A stretch of DNA of 15,035 nucleotides from DATJFX01 sp035495465 (GTDB taxonomy: Bacteria; Patescibacteriota; Doudnabacteria; UBA920; O2-02-FULL-48-8). Shown here piece by piece: positions 1 to 6,344 of the stretch (its first letter is position 1; every line of letters begins with the position of its first letter). The stretch lies in NCBI GenBank assembly GCA_035495465.1, contig DATJFX010000013.1:1-15035 (forward strand), given 5' to 3'. The notes below the pieces were generated by a model that did not search any database, was not told where the DNA came from, and saw nothing but the letters and a program-made list of their open reading frames with translations. The position numbers and the translations under genes are program-made.

Positions 1-58
1 TTTGATCGTACCCATATATTTCTTGATTAATGATTTAGTTAAACTTAGAAATTTTGAA

Positions 59-177
59 GCGAGGACAGGTTTTTTAGACGCTTTGCGTGTTTCTTCAGAA
101 ACCGCAACGCGAATAAAAATCTACTTTAAAGATCTATATAAATAGAGATTTTTATGGTCTAAAAAACCTGTCCGAGC
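59..177. repeat. Fold-back element 1, predicted three-way junction, at the 3' end of the decarboxylase gene
   Basis: A 21-nt arm at 59-79 pairs with 157-177 (19 Watson-Crick pairs; core ggacaggttttttagac against its exact complement). The only break is a tandem G-A mismatch (61-62 opposite 174-175 when read as plus-strand RNA). Inside are two more hairpins. One is 83-107: 10 pairs, a single bulged T at 88, loop ttca. The other is 113-155: ataaaaatct against agatttttat around a 23-nt AT-rich loop. The right end is 4 nt from the decarboxylase stop codon. It shares its end sequences and overall architecture with the element at 10593-10717. Whether it acts as RNA (and from which strand) or as a DNA fold-back is not decided by the sequence. 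It does not look like a simple terminator, since no T-run follows the closing stem on either strand. The remaining bases 1-58 are AT-rich with nothing recognisable. Confidence 0.75.
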
Positions 178-181
178 GTAT

Positions 182-1561
182 TTACCATCCAAAATGCTTC
201 CCTACATCCTCTGAGGTTTCCCGCCGCCTGGCTAATTTTACTTCCCCATTTTGCACAATCAGTTTGGCTGGGGAAGAAAGCAAGCAGTGATGCGAAGCTA
301 AAGCATCCTGATAAGCCCCAGTATCGTAGAAAGCTACAAATAATTCATCACAGTCCTGCAGCTTTGGAAGCATAGTGTACTCGCCACCGGCTGTATACTT
401 GTCATCAGAGTCGCAACTGGAACCGGCAAACCAAACAGGTTGGAGTTTATGAGTATTCATGTAATTGACGGGTGTAACATGCCATTTTTGGTGAATTGCC
501 CAAGTGTCCAGTAAATCATTCATAAAACTTCCATCAATCACATACCATTTTTTGTGATTTTTATCGCTGACATCTTTTTCCGCCAAAATTTTGTAAACCG
601 TAATTTGCGCCGGCGCGGCCACATAGCTCCCCCACTCAACAATCAGGTTCGGGTGGCGGATGCCAAGCTTGTCCGCTTCTTTCTTGGCCGCCTTGATGAT
701 TTTTTGAATTAAACTTTTGCCGGAATAAAAATGTTTTTTCTTTTCAAAAGGAATGCCGGCTCCGCCGCCGATATCTAAAGTATCGAGCCCGGGATTTTTT
801 TCTTTCAAAAAAGCATACAGCGGCATGGCGCGCTGCAGAGGTTTTACGAAACCTTCCATGCTCTCGATCTGTTTTGAGATATGGTAATGCAGAGTTGAAA
901 GATTCCTTACTTTGCCGATTTTTCGCAGTTCCGATTCGCTGAACCCGAATCGATTGAACTTCTTATCCCAATGCGCCTGGACTTTAATGTCCAAATTCAC
1001 CCGGATTCCTACTTCTCCCTTAAACTTCTTTAAACGTTCCAGTTCAACATAGTCCTCAATAATAGGAATGACAATCAGGCCCTTGCCCCGAAGCTCTTCT
1101 ATTAAGCTGATATATTTCTCGGTTTTTGGTCCATTGCAAATAACTCGGATTTTGCGAGTAAATTTGTCTTCCTCAATCATCCTCTTCACCAAAAACAATT
1201 CATTGGCTGAAGCCACATCCAAATTCGCTCCTTCAGCCACTGCTGGCAGGACAAACTGCTTTGTTTGATTGGCCTTCATGGCGTAGTGATAGAAAAAACG
1301 GCCCTTGTAGCCCATAATTTTTATATAGGCGTTGAAGGTTTCAATCAAGTCCCTTACTCGATTTTCGATAATAGTCGGAAAAACAATTTCTGTCGGAGAA
1401 CCGTATTTCTTTACGAGGTCGTAAATATTGTACTGGTAGTTACCCTCTCGGAAAATTAACTCACCATCTGCTCCGATATCAAAATTTTGCGTGTTAGCTT
1501 CCTCCAAACCTAGCCGCCAGAATTTTTTGAAACCGTTTTTCTTTTTTTTCAGCTGTCTCAA
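182..1561 (-). CDS. Fold-type III PLP-dependent decarboxylase, arginine decarboxylase (SpeA)-like
   Basis: A 459-aa cytosolic protein of the ornithine/diaminopimelate/arginine decarboxylase class (alanine-racemase-type barrel followed by a beta domain). Visible landmarks are the PLP Schiff-base lysine K96 in YAMKAN, H227 in LHYHIS, the glycine loop DIGGGAG (263-269) for the PLP phosphate, the catalytic-cysteine motif CDSDD (383-387) and the late DTGAY (413-417). The spacing and the N-terminal stretch resemble biosynthetic arginine decarboxylases more than LysA, but it is far shorter than classical SpeA (about 630-660 aa). Substrate (arginine, a carboxy-polyamine precursor or diaminopimelate) is therefore uncertain. 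The usual E-P-G-R segment reads EWGSY (309-313), which is odd. The start is a TTG (1559-1561) with AGGAA 6 nt upstream; the N-terminus is very lysine-rich. It has its own promoter and is flanked on both sides by fold-back elements. Confidence 0.85.
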   Translation of the reverse strand: MRQLKKKKNGFKKFWRLGLEEANTQNFDIGADGELIFREGNYQYNIYDLVKKYGSPTEIVFPTIIENRVRDLIETFNAYIKIMGYKGRFFYHYAMKANQTKQFVLPAVAEGANLDVASANELFLVKRMIEEDKFTRKIRVICNGPKTEKYISLIEELRGKGLIVIPIIEDYVELERLKKFKGEVGIRVNLDIKVQAHWDKKFNRFGFSESELRKIGKVRNLSTLHYHISKQIESMEGFVKPLQRAMPLYAFLKEKNPGLDTLDIGGGAGIPFEKKKHFYSGKSLIQKIIKAAKKEADKLGIRHPNLIVEWGSYVAAPAQITVYKILAEKDVSDKNHKKWYVIDGSFMNDLLDTWAIHQKWHVTPVNYMNTHKLQPVWFAGSSCDSDDKYTAGGEYTMLPKLQDCDELFVAFYDTGAYQDALASHHCLLSSPAKLIVQNGEVKLARRRETSEDVGKHFGW

Positions 1562-1601
1562 TTATTATTCCTATCTGCGCTAAAAATTAGTCTGTAACCT
1601 T

Positions 1602-1629
1602 ATATTAAACTTATTTGAAAACTTGTCAA
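1602..1629 (-). promoter_or_regulatory. Sigma70-type promoter for the decarboxylase gene
   Basis: Read on the minus strand: TTGACA (1629-1624), a 16-nt spacer, then TAATAT (1607-1602), giving a leader of about 35 nt with AGGAA at 1572-1568 before the TTG start. The -35 box coincides with the outer arm of the fold-back at 1625-1773. The gene can therefore be transcribed independently of the envelope operon, although read-through from HPF remains possible. Confidence 0.6.
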
Positions 1630-1773
1630 CCCAGTATATCAACTTCGATTACGGCTTTCTTCGCTTTTGCCGAGAATTGGAGTCTGATAAATATTAATGC
1701 GACTCTATAAATTATATTTTACATTTCAAAGCCGTAAAAGGCAAAAGCATCGAAGTTGTATTACTGGGTCAAC
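1625..1773. repeat. Fold-back element 2 with crossing (pseudoknot-order) inner repeats
   Basis: The outer arms are 1629-1636 (acccagta) with 1762-1769 and 1640-1648 (caacttcga) with 1750-1758, separated by a symmetric 3x3 mismatch. On minus-strand RNA the stem extends to 1625/1773 through tandem G-U pairs. Inside, tacggcttt (1650-1658) pairs with 1728-1736, and gcttttgcc (1663-1671) pairs with 1740-1748. The order is B-C-B'-C', so the two 9-bp helices cross as in an H-type pseudoknot or are mutually exclusive. A small hairpin (gagtc 1680-1684 with 1701-1705) sits in the large loop. The element begins at the HPF stop codon and ends in the decarboxylase -35 box. The intergenic interval 1562-1768 holds this element plus the decarboxylase leader and nothing else. 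Confidence 0.7.
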
Positions 1774-2095
1774 CCCTTTTTCGCGCTGCGCGACGTCTCA
1801 GCGTTTCTCTTTTACCTTTAAATTTTGTGATTTGTTCTTTTAACTTCGGCACGACCAAATCAACAGCTGCATAAATATCTTCACTCAGCGCTTCGGCGCG
1901 CAAAATTTTGCCGCCGGCAATGATATTTACTTCGGCACGAAAAACTAATCCGGAATGATGATGCGGCGCCCGCTCTAATTCGATTTTAGCTGATGCGGCG
2001 GGAAGATATTTTTCCAAATTTCCAATTTTATCCTCAGCGTACGAACGAAGGGAGTCTGTAAGATCAAGATGCGTGGCTTTAATAGAAATATTCAT
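1769..2095 (-). CDS. hpf: Short ribosome hibernation promoting factor / RaiA family protein
   Basis: A 108-aa protein of the HPF/YfiA (RaiA) family. These proteins bind the 30S decoding channel and silence or dimerise ribosomes in starvation. The family pattern is clear: a beta strand opening NISIKATHLDLTDSLRSYAEDKI, an amphipathic helix, a strand with LERAP.HHSG, then AEVNI.AGGKILRAEALSEDIYAAVDLVVPKLKEQI. The basic C-terminus (RRRAARKRG) ends soon after the domain, so this is the short form without the dimerising C-terminal domain. It starts 24 nt after the ABC permease stop, with no good Shine-Dalgarno, and is probably the last gene of the envelope operon. Its stop codon lies inside the outer arm of fold-back element 2. 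Confidence 0.9.
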   Translation of the reverse strand: MNISIKATHLDLTDSLRSYAEDKIGNLEKYLPAASAKIELERAPHHHSGLVFRAEVNIIAGGKILRAEALSEDIYAAVDLVVPKLKEQITKFKGKRETLRRRAARKRG

Positions 2096-2119
2096 GAGAT
2101 TATGATAACAATTAATTTA

Positions 2120-2857
2120 TTATTCATCAAATTTGAATTGCCATAAAGTAATAATTAAAATCAGCACCGACCACAAACATAACCAAATCAAATCCTGAGA
2201 AAGATCATATAAAGAAGGCGAAGTTAAGTAAACTTTCCTCAGCGCGTCGGCTAAAAAGGAAATAGGCAGGAATGTGCCCAGAGTCTGCAAATATTTCGGC
2301 AGAAGACTCACGGGATAAAACACGCCGCCTAAAAAAATCAGGGGCAGACCGATCCCGGCTGTTATTGGGGCTGCTGATTCATAGCTTTTGGCAAAGGTGG
2401 AAATTAACAGACCGATCGGCAAAAAAACTATCCCTCCCAAAATAACAAATAATAATACCCACAATAGCGAGCCATGAATTACAACATGAAAAAACATTAT
2501 GCCAATAAAAGTCAAAAGCAATGCCTGCAAAAACATAATCACTGTTCGACTGATAATTAAACTTATCACGAGTTCGGATTTGACCAAAGGAGTCGTACTC
2601 AGGCTCTTAATAATTCCTCGGCCCCTAAGATCAGTCATCCAATAAGCTAAGGTATATATGCCTCCTTGCATAATCGTCAGCGCGATCACTCCAGGCAAAA
2701 GAAACGCGGAATAGCTGCCCGTTCCCAGCACCACACCGATCGGCAACACTGACAAGCTGATATAAATCAAAGCCGGCACGAGCAATGTCCAAAACAATCC
2801 GCTTTTATTTCGGAACAGCATTAAAATATTTATTTTGATCAGTTGCCAAGATTGCAT
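2120..2857 (-). CDS. ABC-2 type transporter permease (no ATPase alongside)
   Basis: A 245-aa integral membrane protein with about six hydrophobic segments (roughly residues 22-40, 52-72, 100-124, 131-155, 165-186, 223-241). The family signature is present near the C-terminus: FLGGVFYPVSLLPKYL (175-190) followed by LPISFLADALR (197-207). The cytoplasmic loop contains the typical LSTTPLVKSELVIS (86-99). ABC-2 permeases export polysaccharides, lipids, drugs or pigments and need a separate ATPase, which is not in this window. The gene starts 4 nt after the murC stop, so it is translationally linked to the cell-wall cluster. Export of the glycan built by the upstream genes is plausible, but a drug-type (DrrB-like) exporter is equally compatible with the sequence. 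Confidence 0.85.
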   Translation of the reverse strand: MQSWQLIKINILMLFRNKSGLFWTLLVPALIYISLSVLPIGVVLGTGSYSAFLLPGVIALTIMQGGIYTLAYWMTDLRGRGIIKSLSTTPLVKSELVISLIISRTVIMFLQALLLTFIGIMFFHVVIHGSLLWVLLFVILGGIVFLPIGLLISTFAKSYESAAPITAGIGLPLIFLGGVFYPVSLLPKYLQTLGTFLPISFLADALRKVYLTSPSLYDLSQDLIWLCLWSVLILIITLWQFKFDE

Positions 2858-2861
2858 AAAT

Positions 2862-4256
2862 TTATTTAATTATTTTTCGGGCCAAAACATCTATATCGCC
2901 TGCGCCCATCATAAGCAATACATCGTAATCAGGAAGTTTGGTGTTAATTATTTTTTCTGTATTCTCTAAATCCCCACCGAAAGTAGCAAGCTCTTTTTTC
3001 CTGTTCAACTCTCGCACCAGATCCTCGGAGCTGATTTTTTCTCCGTGTTCCCTACCGGCTACGTCAAAAATTTCAGGGATGATAACTTCATCGGCATTTA
3101 AAAGCGCCAGGACAAAGTCTTTAAACAAAGCTTGCGTTCGATTTCTATGATGCGGTTGAAACACTACCAAGATTTTTTTTCCGGGAAAAAACTGCTTCGC
3201 TGCTTCAATTGTACCTGTTATCGCAGCTGGATGATGAGCATAATCAGAAATTACCATTTTCCCGCTGATTTGTCCCACCACTTCAAATCTTCGCCAAAGA
3301 CCATAATAATTTTCTAATGACTCTTTTATAACCGAAAAGTCTATCTTAAGTTTAAGCGCGGCCAGTGATGCGGCTAAAGCATTGGAAACATTAAAAGCGC
3401 CTGGGATATTTAATTTCAAACTGCCGATTTTCTGATCATCATAATGCAGATCGAAAATTTGTTTAGAATTCTCTTCTTTAATATTAATGGCCTGCAAATC
3501 CGCGTAGTGATGAATACCGAAAGTTAGTTTATGGCATTTCGCTTGCCGGCAAACTTCCACCGTGTTATGGTCATCCGCATTGTAAATTAAAATTCCATCT
3601 GGAGGCATGCTTAAAATATATTCTAAAAAAGCCTGTTTGATGTCAGCCAAGTCTTTATAATAATCCAGATGATCTTCCGCAATATTGGTAATCACAATCA
3701 TTTGCGGATGATTCTCTAACATTTTTCGGTGATATTCGTCGGATTCTGCCACAAAAAACTTTCCCGAACCCAATCTAGCATTGGATCGAAATTTTTCCGA
3801 TTCGTTTTTTGAAGAAAGCATGGATCCGACCAGCACCGAAGGATCGAGTCCAGCATGTTCCAAAATAAGGCCCAGTATTGCCGTGGTGGTTGATTTACCA
3901 TTCGTGCCTGTCACCGCAATGCCAAAATGCCCTTGCATTAATTCGCCCAAGGCTTGGGCTTGGGTAAGCTTTGGTATTTTTAATTTTTCAATTTCCTGCA
4001 GCTCTATGAAACCCGCAGAGTCTGGGCTTACGTCTTGAGAAAATATAACTAGATCTGGTTTGGGATTTAAGTTCTCTACAGTATGTCCGATTTTTACTAA
4101 TATTCCCTGGTCGGATAGTTTTTGGGTTATTTGGGAGGCGTGCAGGTCCGAGCCGCTGACGTTCTTGCCCATAGCGAATAAAAGTCGGGCGATGCCAGAT
4201 ACGCCGATGCCGCCGATCCCGAGGCAATAAATATTTTTCGCTTGTTGAATGTTCAT
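2862..4256 (-). CDS. murC: UDP-N-acetylmuramate--L-alanine ligase
   Basis: A 464-aa cytosolic Mur ligase adding L-alanine to UDP-MurNAc with ATP, the first amino acid of the peptidoglycan stem. Domain 1 has the Rossmann loop GIGGIGVSGIARLL (13-26). Domain 2 has the P-loop GTNGKST (117-123), ESDEY (171-175) and NIAEDHLDYY (191-200). Domain 3 has WRRFE (321-325), DYAHHP (338-343) and FQPHHRNRTQAL (366-377). Length matches the family (about 450-490). The ESDEY box differs from the common EADESD and is closer to the EACEY form of Bacillus. Its ATG overlaps the patatin stop by 4 nt (ATGA), and the permease follows 4 nt downstream. With MurG it shows that this organism makes its own peptidoglycan. 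Confidence 0.97.
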   Translation of the reverse strand: MNIQQAKNIYCLGIGGIGVSGIARLLFAMGKNVSGSDLHASQITQKLSDQGILVKIGHTVENLNPKPDLVIFSQDVSPDSAGFIELQEIEKLKIPKLTQAQALGELMQGHFGIAVTGTNGKSTTTAILGLILEHAGLDPSVLVGSMLSSKNESEKFRSNARLGSGKFFVAESDEYHRKMLENHPQMIVITNIAEDHLDYYKDLADIKQAFLEYILSMPPDGILIYNADDHNTVEVCRQAKCHKLTFGIHHYADLQAINIKEENSKQIFDLHYDDQKIGSLKLNIPGAFNVSNALAASLAALKLKIDFSVIKESLENYYGLWRRFEVVGQISGKMVISDYAHHPAAITGTIEAAKQFFPGKKILVVFQPHHRNRTQALFKDFVLALLNADEVIIPEIFDVAGREHGEKISSEDLVRELNRKKELATFGGDLENTEKIINTKLPDYDVLLMMGAGDIDVLARKIIK

Positions 4257-5263
4257 GCGGAAATTTTCACAGATTTAGAATCCGCAGGATTTATTTGGAC
4301 TGCTGCGGGATCATAATTGTTTATCAATTCTAAAATTTCCGGAATCGCGGCTTGTGCGCAACGCCGACCTTCCAGATAAATTTGTTCCAAACTATTGAAT
4401 TCCGTTTTACCATAGTGCTTTACTTTCGGCTCCAGCATCAAGTCACAGGCAATTTGCGACTCGTCCCATTGTTCTTCGATCGCAAAAGAATGATCTAAGG
4501 CCATGGACAAAACAGACATCACACCTGGGATTTTTATATCCTCTTCTTCTAAAAGATCCGATTGACTGTCAATGCGAAACAAAAGTCTGGGCGAAAGCTT
4601 AGGCAAGATTTTTTCGCGGATAAACTGCAGGCCCGTCAGTCGGGTCAAAAATCTATAACCTCGCCAAATCGGCATTCTCTTTTCATAGATAAATTTAGTA
4701 GCAGCAAGATTTACGCCAATCACAATATCCGCACCCATTTCTTTAGTAGGCAGAGTCGGCACAATATTTACTAATCCTCCGTCTACTAATAATTTTCTGC
4801 CCCACACTACTGGTTCTAGTAATCCTGGTACGGCCACGCTGGCTTTAAAAGCTTGGTTAATACTACCGATATTCATAGTGACCAATTCGCCAGTATGAAG
4901 ATCAGCAGCCACAAATCCCAGGCGCAGCGGCTTGATATCTTCAAAATTCAGGCCTTTAGTTAGCTCATTAAGCTGCTGCTCGGCCTTTTCGCTGTTCAGA
5001 TGAAAGATAGCGCCCTGGGCATTTCGCGTTGACCAAAACCGCAACATTTTTCGAACAGTTAAATTATAGAGCCAGGTTTTCAGAACATCTAATGTTCCCG
5101 CCGCGTAGCTGGCTGCGATCAGCGCACCCGACGAACAGCCGACCAAAACGTCGATCGGGATATTATTTTCTCTTAAAACTTCCAGTACTGCAATGTGAGC
5201 AATGGCGCGGCCGGAAGCGCCAGAGAGAGCCAGTCCAATTTTTGGTCTTGGCTTATTTGTCAT
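4253..5263 (-). CDS. Patatin-like phospholipase (RssA/NTE type)
   Basis: A 336-aa predicted serine lipid acyl hydrolase. The oxyanion-hole segment SGASGRAIAHIAVL (14-27) aligns with the G-x-R-G-x-x-H of RssA. The nucleophile elbow is GCSSG (42-46), with S44 as nucleophile, and the catalytic aspartate is D161 in DGGLVNIVP (161-169). So the Ser-Asp dyad is intact and an active enzyme is expected. The substrate (phospholipid, lysophospholipid or lipid-carrier ester) cannot be told. There is no signal peptide. It overlaps murG by 11 nt and murC by 4 nt, so it is fixed between two peptidoglycan-precursor genes. The C-terminal 110 residues are not patatin core and have no motif I recognise. Confidence 0.92.
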   Translation of the reverse strand: MTNKPRPKIGLALSGASGRAIAHIAVLEVLRENNIPIDVLVGCSSGALIAASYAAGTLDVLKTWLYNLTVRKMLRFWSTRNAQGAIFHLNSEKAEQQLNELTKGLNFEDIKPLRLGFVAADLHTGELVTMNIGSINQAFKASVAVPGLLEPVVWGRKLLVDGGLVNIVPTLPTKEMGADIVIGVNLAATKFIYEKRMPIWRGYRFLTRLTGLQFIREKILPKLSPRLLFRIDSQSDLLEEEDIKIPGVMSVLSMALDHSFAIEEQWDESQIACDLMLEPKVKHYGKTEFNSLEQIYLEGRRCAQAAIPEILELINNYDPAAVQINPADSKSVKISA

Positions 5264-6344
5264 AACTTAGAATTATTTTGGAAATTTTCGCGGCGCCGTC
5301 GTGAGGCATGATTAACTTAATATTATGTGACAGAATTCCTAAAGATTCCGGATCAAATTTTAACTGATTAATTACTTTCAGCAAATTTCTGCCGGTTACA
5401 GCTTTGCCGGAAAGCACTTCTGCGGAATTAGTTGCAGTTAATATTGTAGCATTATCTTCCTGGTGTGTCCCAGGCATCGGAATTATTATACTCGGCTTTC
5501 CCAGCATGGATAATTCAGTAATAGTTGATAACCCAGCGCGAGCCACTACTAGGAGAGCTGATTTTAAAATTGCAGCATAAGCTTCGTATTCTATCAATTC
5601 AAAAGGATGATAATTGGAATGCTGAAATTTTGCTAGATTTTTTCCTTTTCCAGTTTGATGGACGACCTGATAAGAATTTACTAAATCTCTCAAAATTTCC
5701 TCAATTAATTTATTGATTTGTACTGAACCGGTAGCTCCGCCTAAAATCAAAAGCACCGGGAGATCACTATGAAGGTTAAAATATTTTTTTGGGTCGATTT
5801 TGGAACTTAAAAGTTCTGGACGCACAGGATTTCCCACCCACTGCGCCCGGTTTTTAAGTTTCCCGCTTATGAGACCGCTACCGGAATAAAACATCTTCGT
5901 TGTATATTCAAAGCTTGTTGTAATATTATTTGCAGTTAAAGCAATTAATTTATTCGCAAGCCCGACCCGGGCATCCTGTTGGTGAATGATGATTTTTGCG
6001 CCAAATAACTTACCGATCCAGCTTAGAGGCACGGCCACATAGCCGCCGGCGGAAAAAACTACATTTGGACGGAACCGGCCGATGATAAAAAAAGATTTGA
6101 TCAGACCCGCGCAAAAAACAAATGGTGATAAAATATTTTTTAAAGAAAAATATCTCCGCCATTTGGCCCCTGGAATAGATTCAAAATTAAATCCAGCTAG
6201 TGTTACCATTTGTCGCTCCGGGCCTGTTTTGGTGCCGACAAATAAAAATTGAGTGCGAGGCTGAACTTTTTTAACTTCGGCGGCAACAGCTAAAAGCGGA
6301 CTGACGGGTCCCCCGCTCCCTCCGCCGGCTAATAATATTTTCAT
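5253..6344 (-). CDS. murG: UDP-GlcNAc:undecaprenyl-PP-MurNAc-pentapeptide GlcNAc transferase
   Basis: A 363-aa GT-B fold, membrane-associated enzyme (family GT28) that makes lipid II from lipid I. Landmarks: N-terminal glycine loop GGGSGGPVSPLLAVA (7-21), a second loop FSAGGYVAVPLSW (97-109), HQQDARVGLANKLIA, the C-terminal domain loop LGGATGS, and the donor-binding block ARAGLSTITELSMLGKPS followed by PMPGTHQEDNA. The histidine of the canonical G-G-H-V loop is a proline here (P13). A strong Shine-Dalgarno, AGGAGG (6357-6352), lies inside the upstream gene and fixes the ATG at 6344. It overlaps that gene by 4 nt and the patatin gene by 11 nt. Confidence 0.95.
   Translation of the reverse strand: MKILLAGGGSGGPVSPLLAVAAEVKKVQPRTQFLFVGTKTGPERQMVTLAGFNFESIPGAKWRRYFSLKNILSPFVFCAGLIKSFFIIGRFRPNVVFSAGGYVAVPLSWIGKLFGAKIIIHQQDARVGLANKLIALTANNITTSFEYTTKMFYSGSGLISGKLKNRAQWVGNPVRPELLSSKIDPKKYFNLHSDLPVLLILGGATGSVQINKLIEEILRDLVNSYQVVHQTGKGKNLAKFQHSNYHPFELIEYEAYAAILKSALLVVARAGLSTITELSMLGKPSIIIPMPGTHQEDNATILTATNSAEVLSGKAVTGRNLLKVINQLKFDPESLGILSHNIKLIMPHDGAAKISKIILSYDK

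Noticed and set aside
59..177. Simple intrinsic terminator of the decarboxylase gene
   Set aside because: Branched, with a 77-nt interior, and no T-run after the closing stem on either strand.
59..1773. Integron gene cassettes: fold-back sites next to stop codons as attC
   Set aside because: The expected core sites GTTRRRY and RYYYAAC are not at the ends of the elements, and no integrase is visible.
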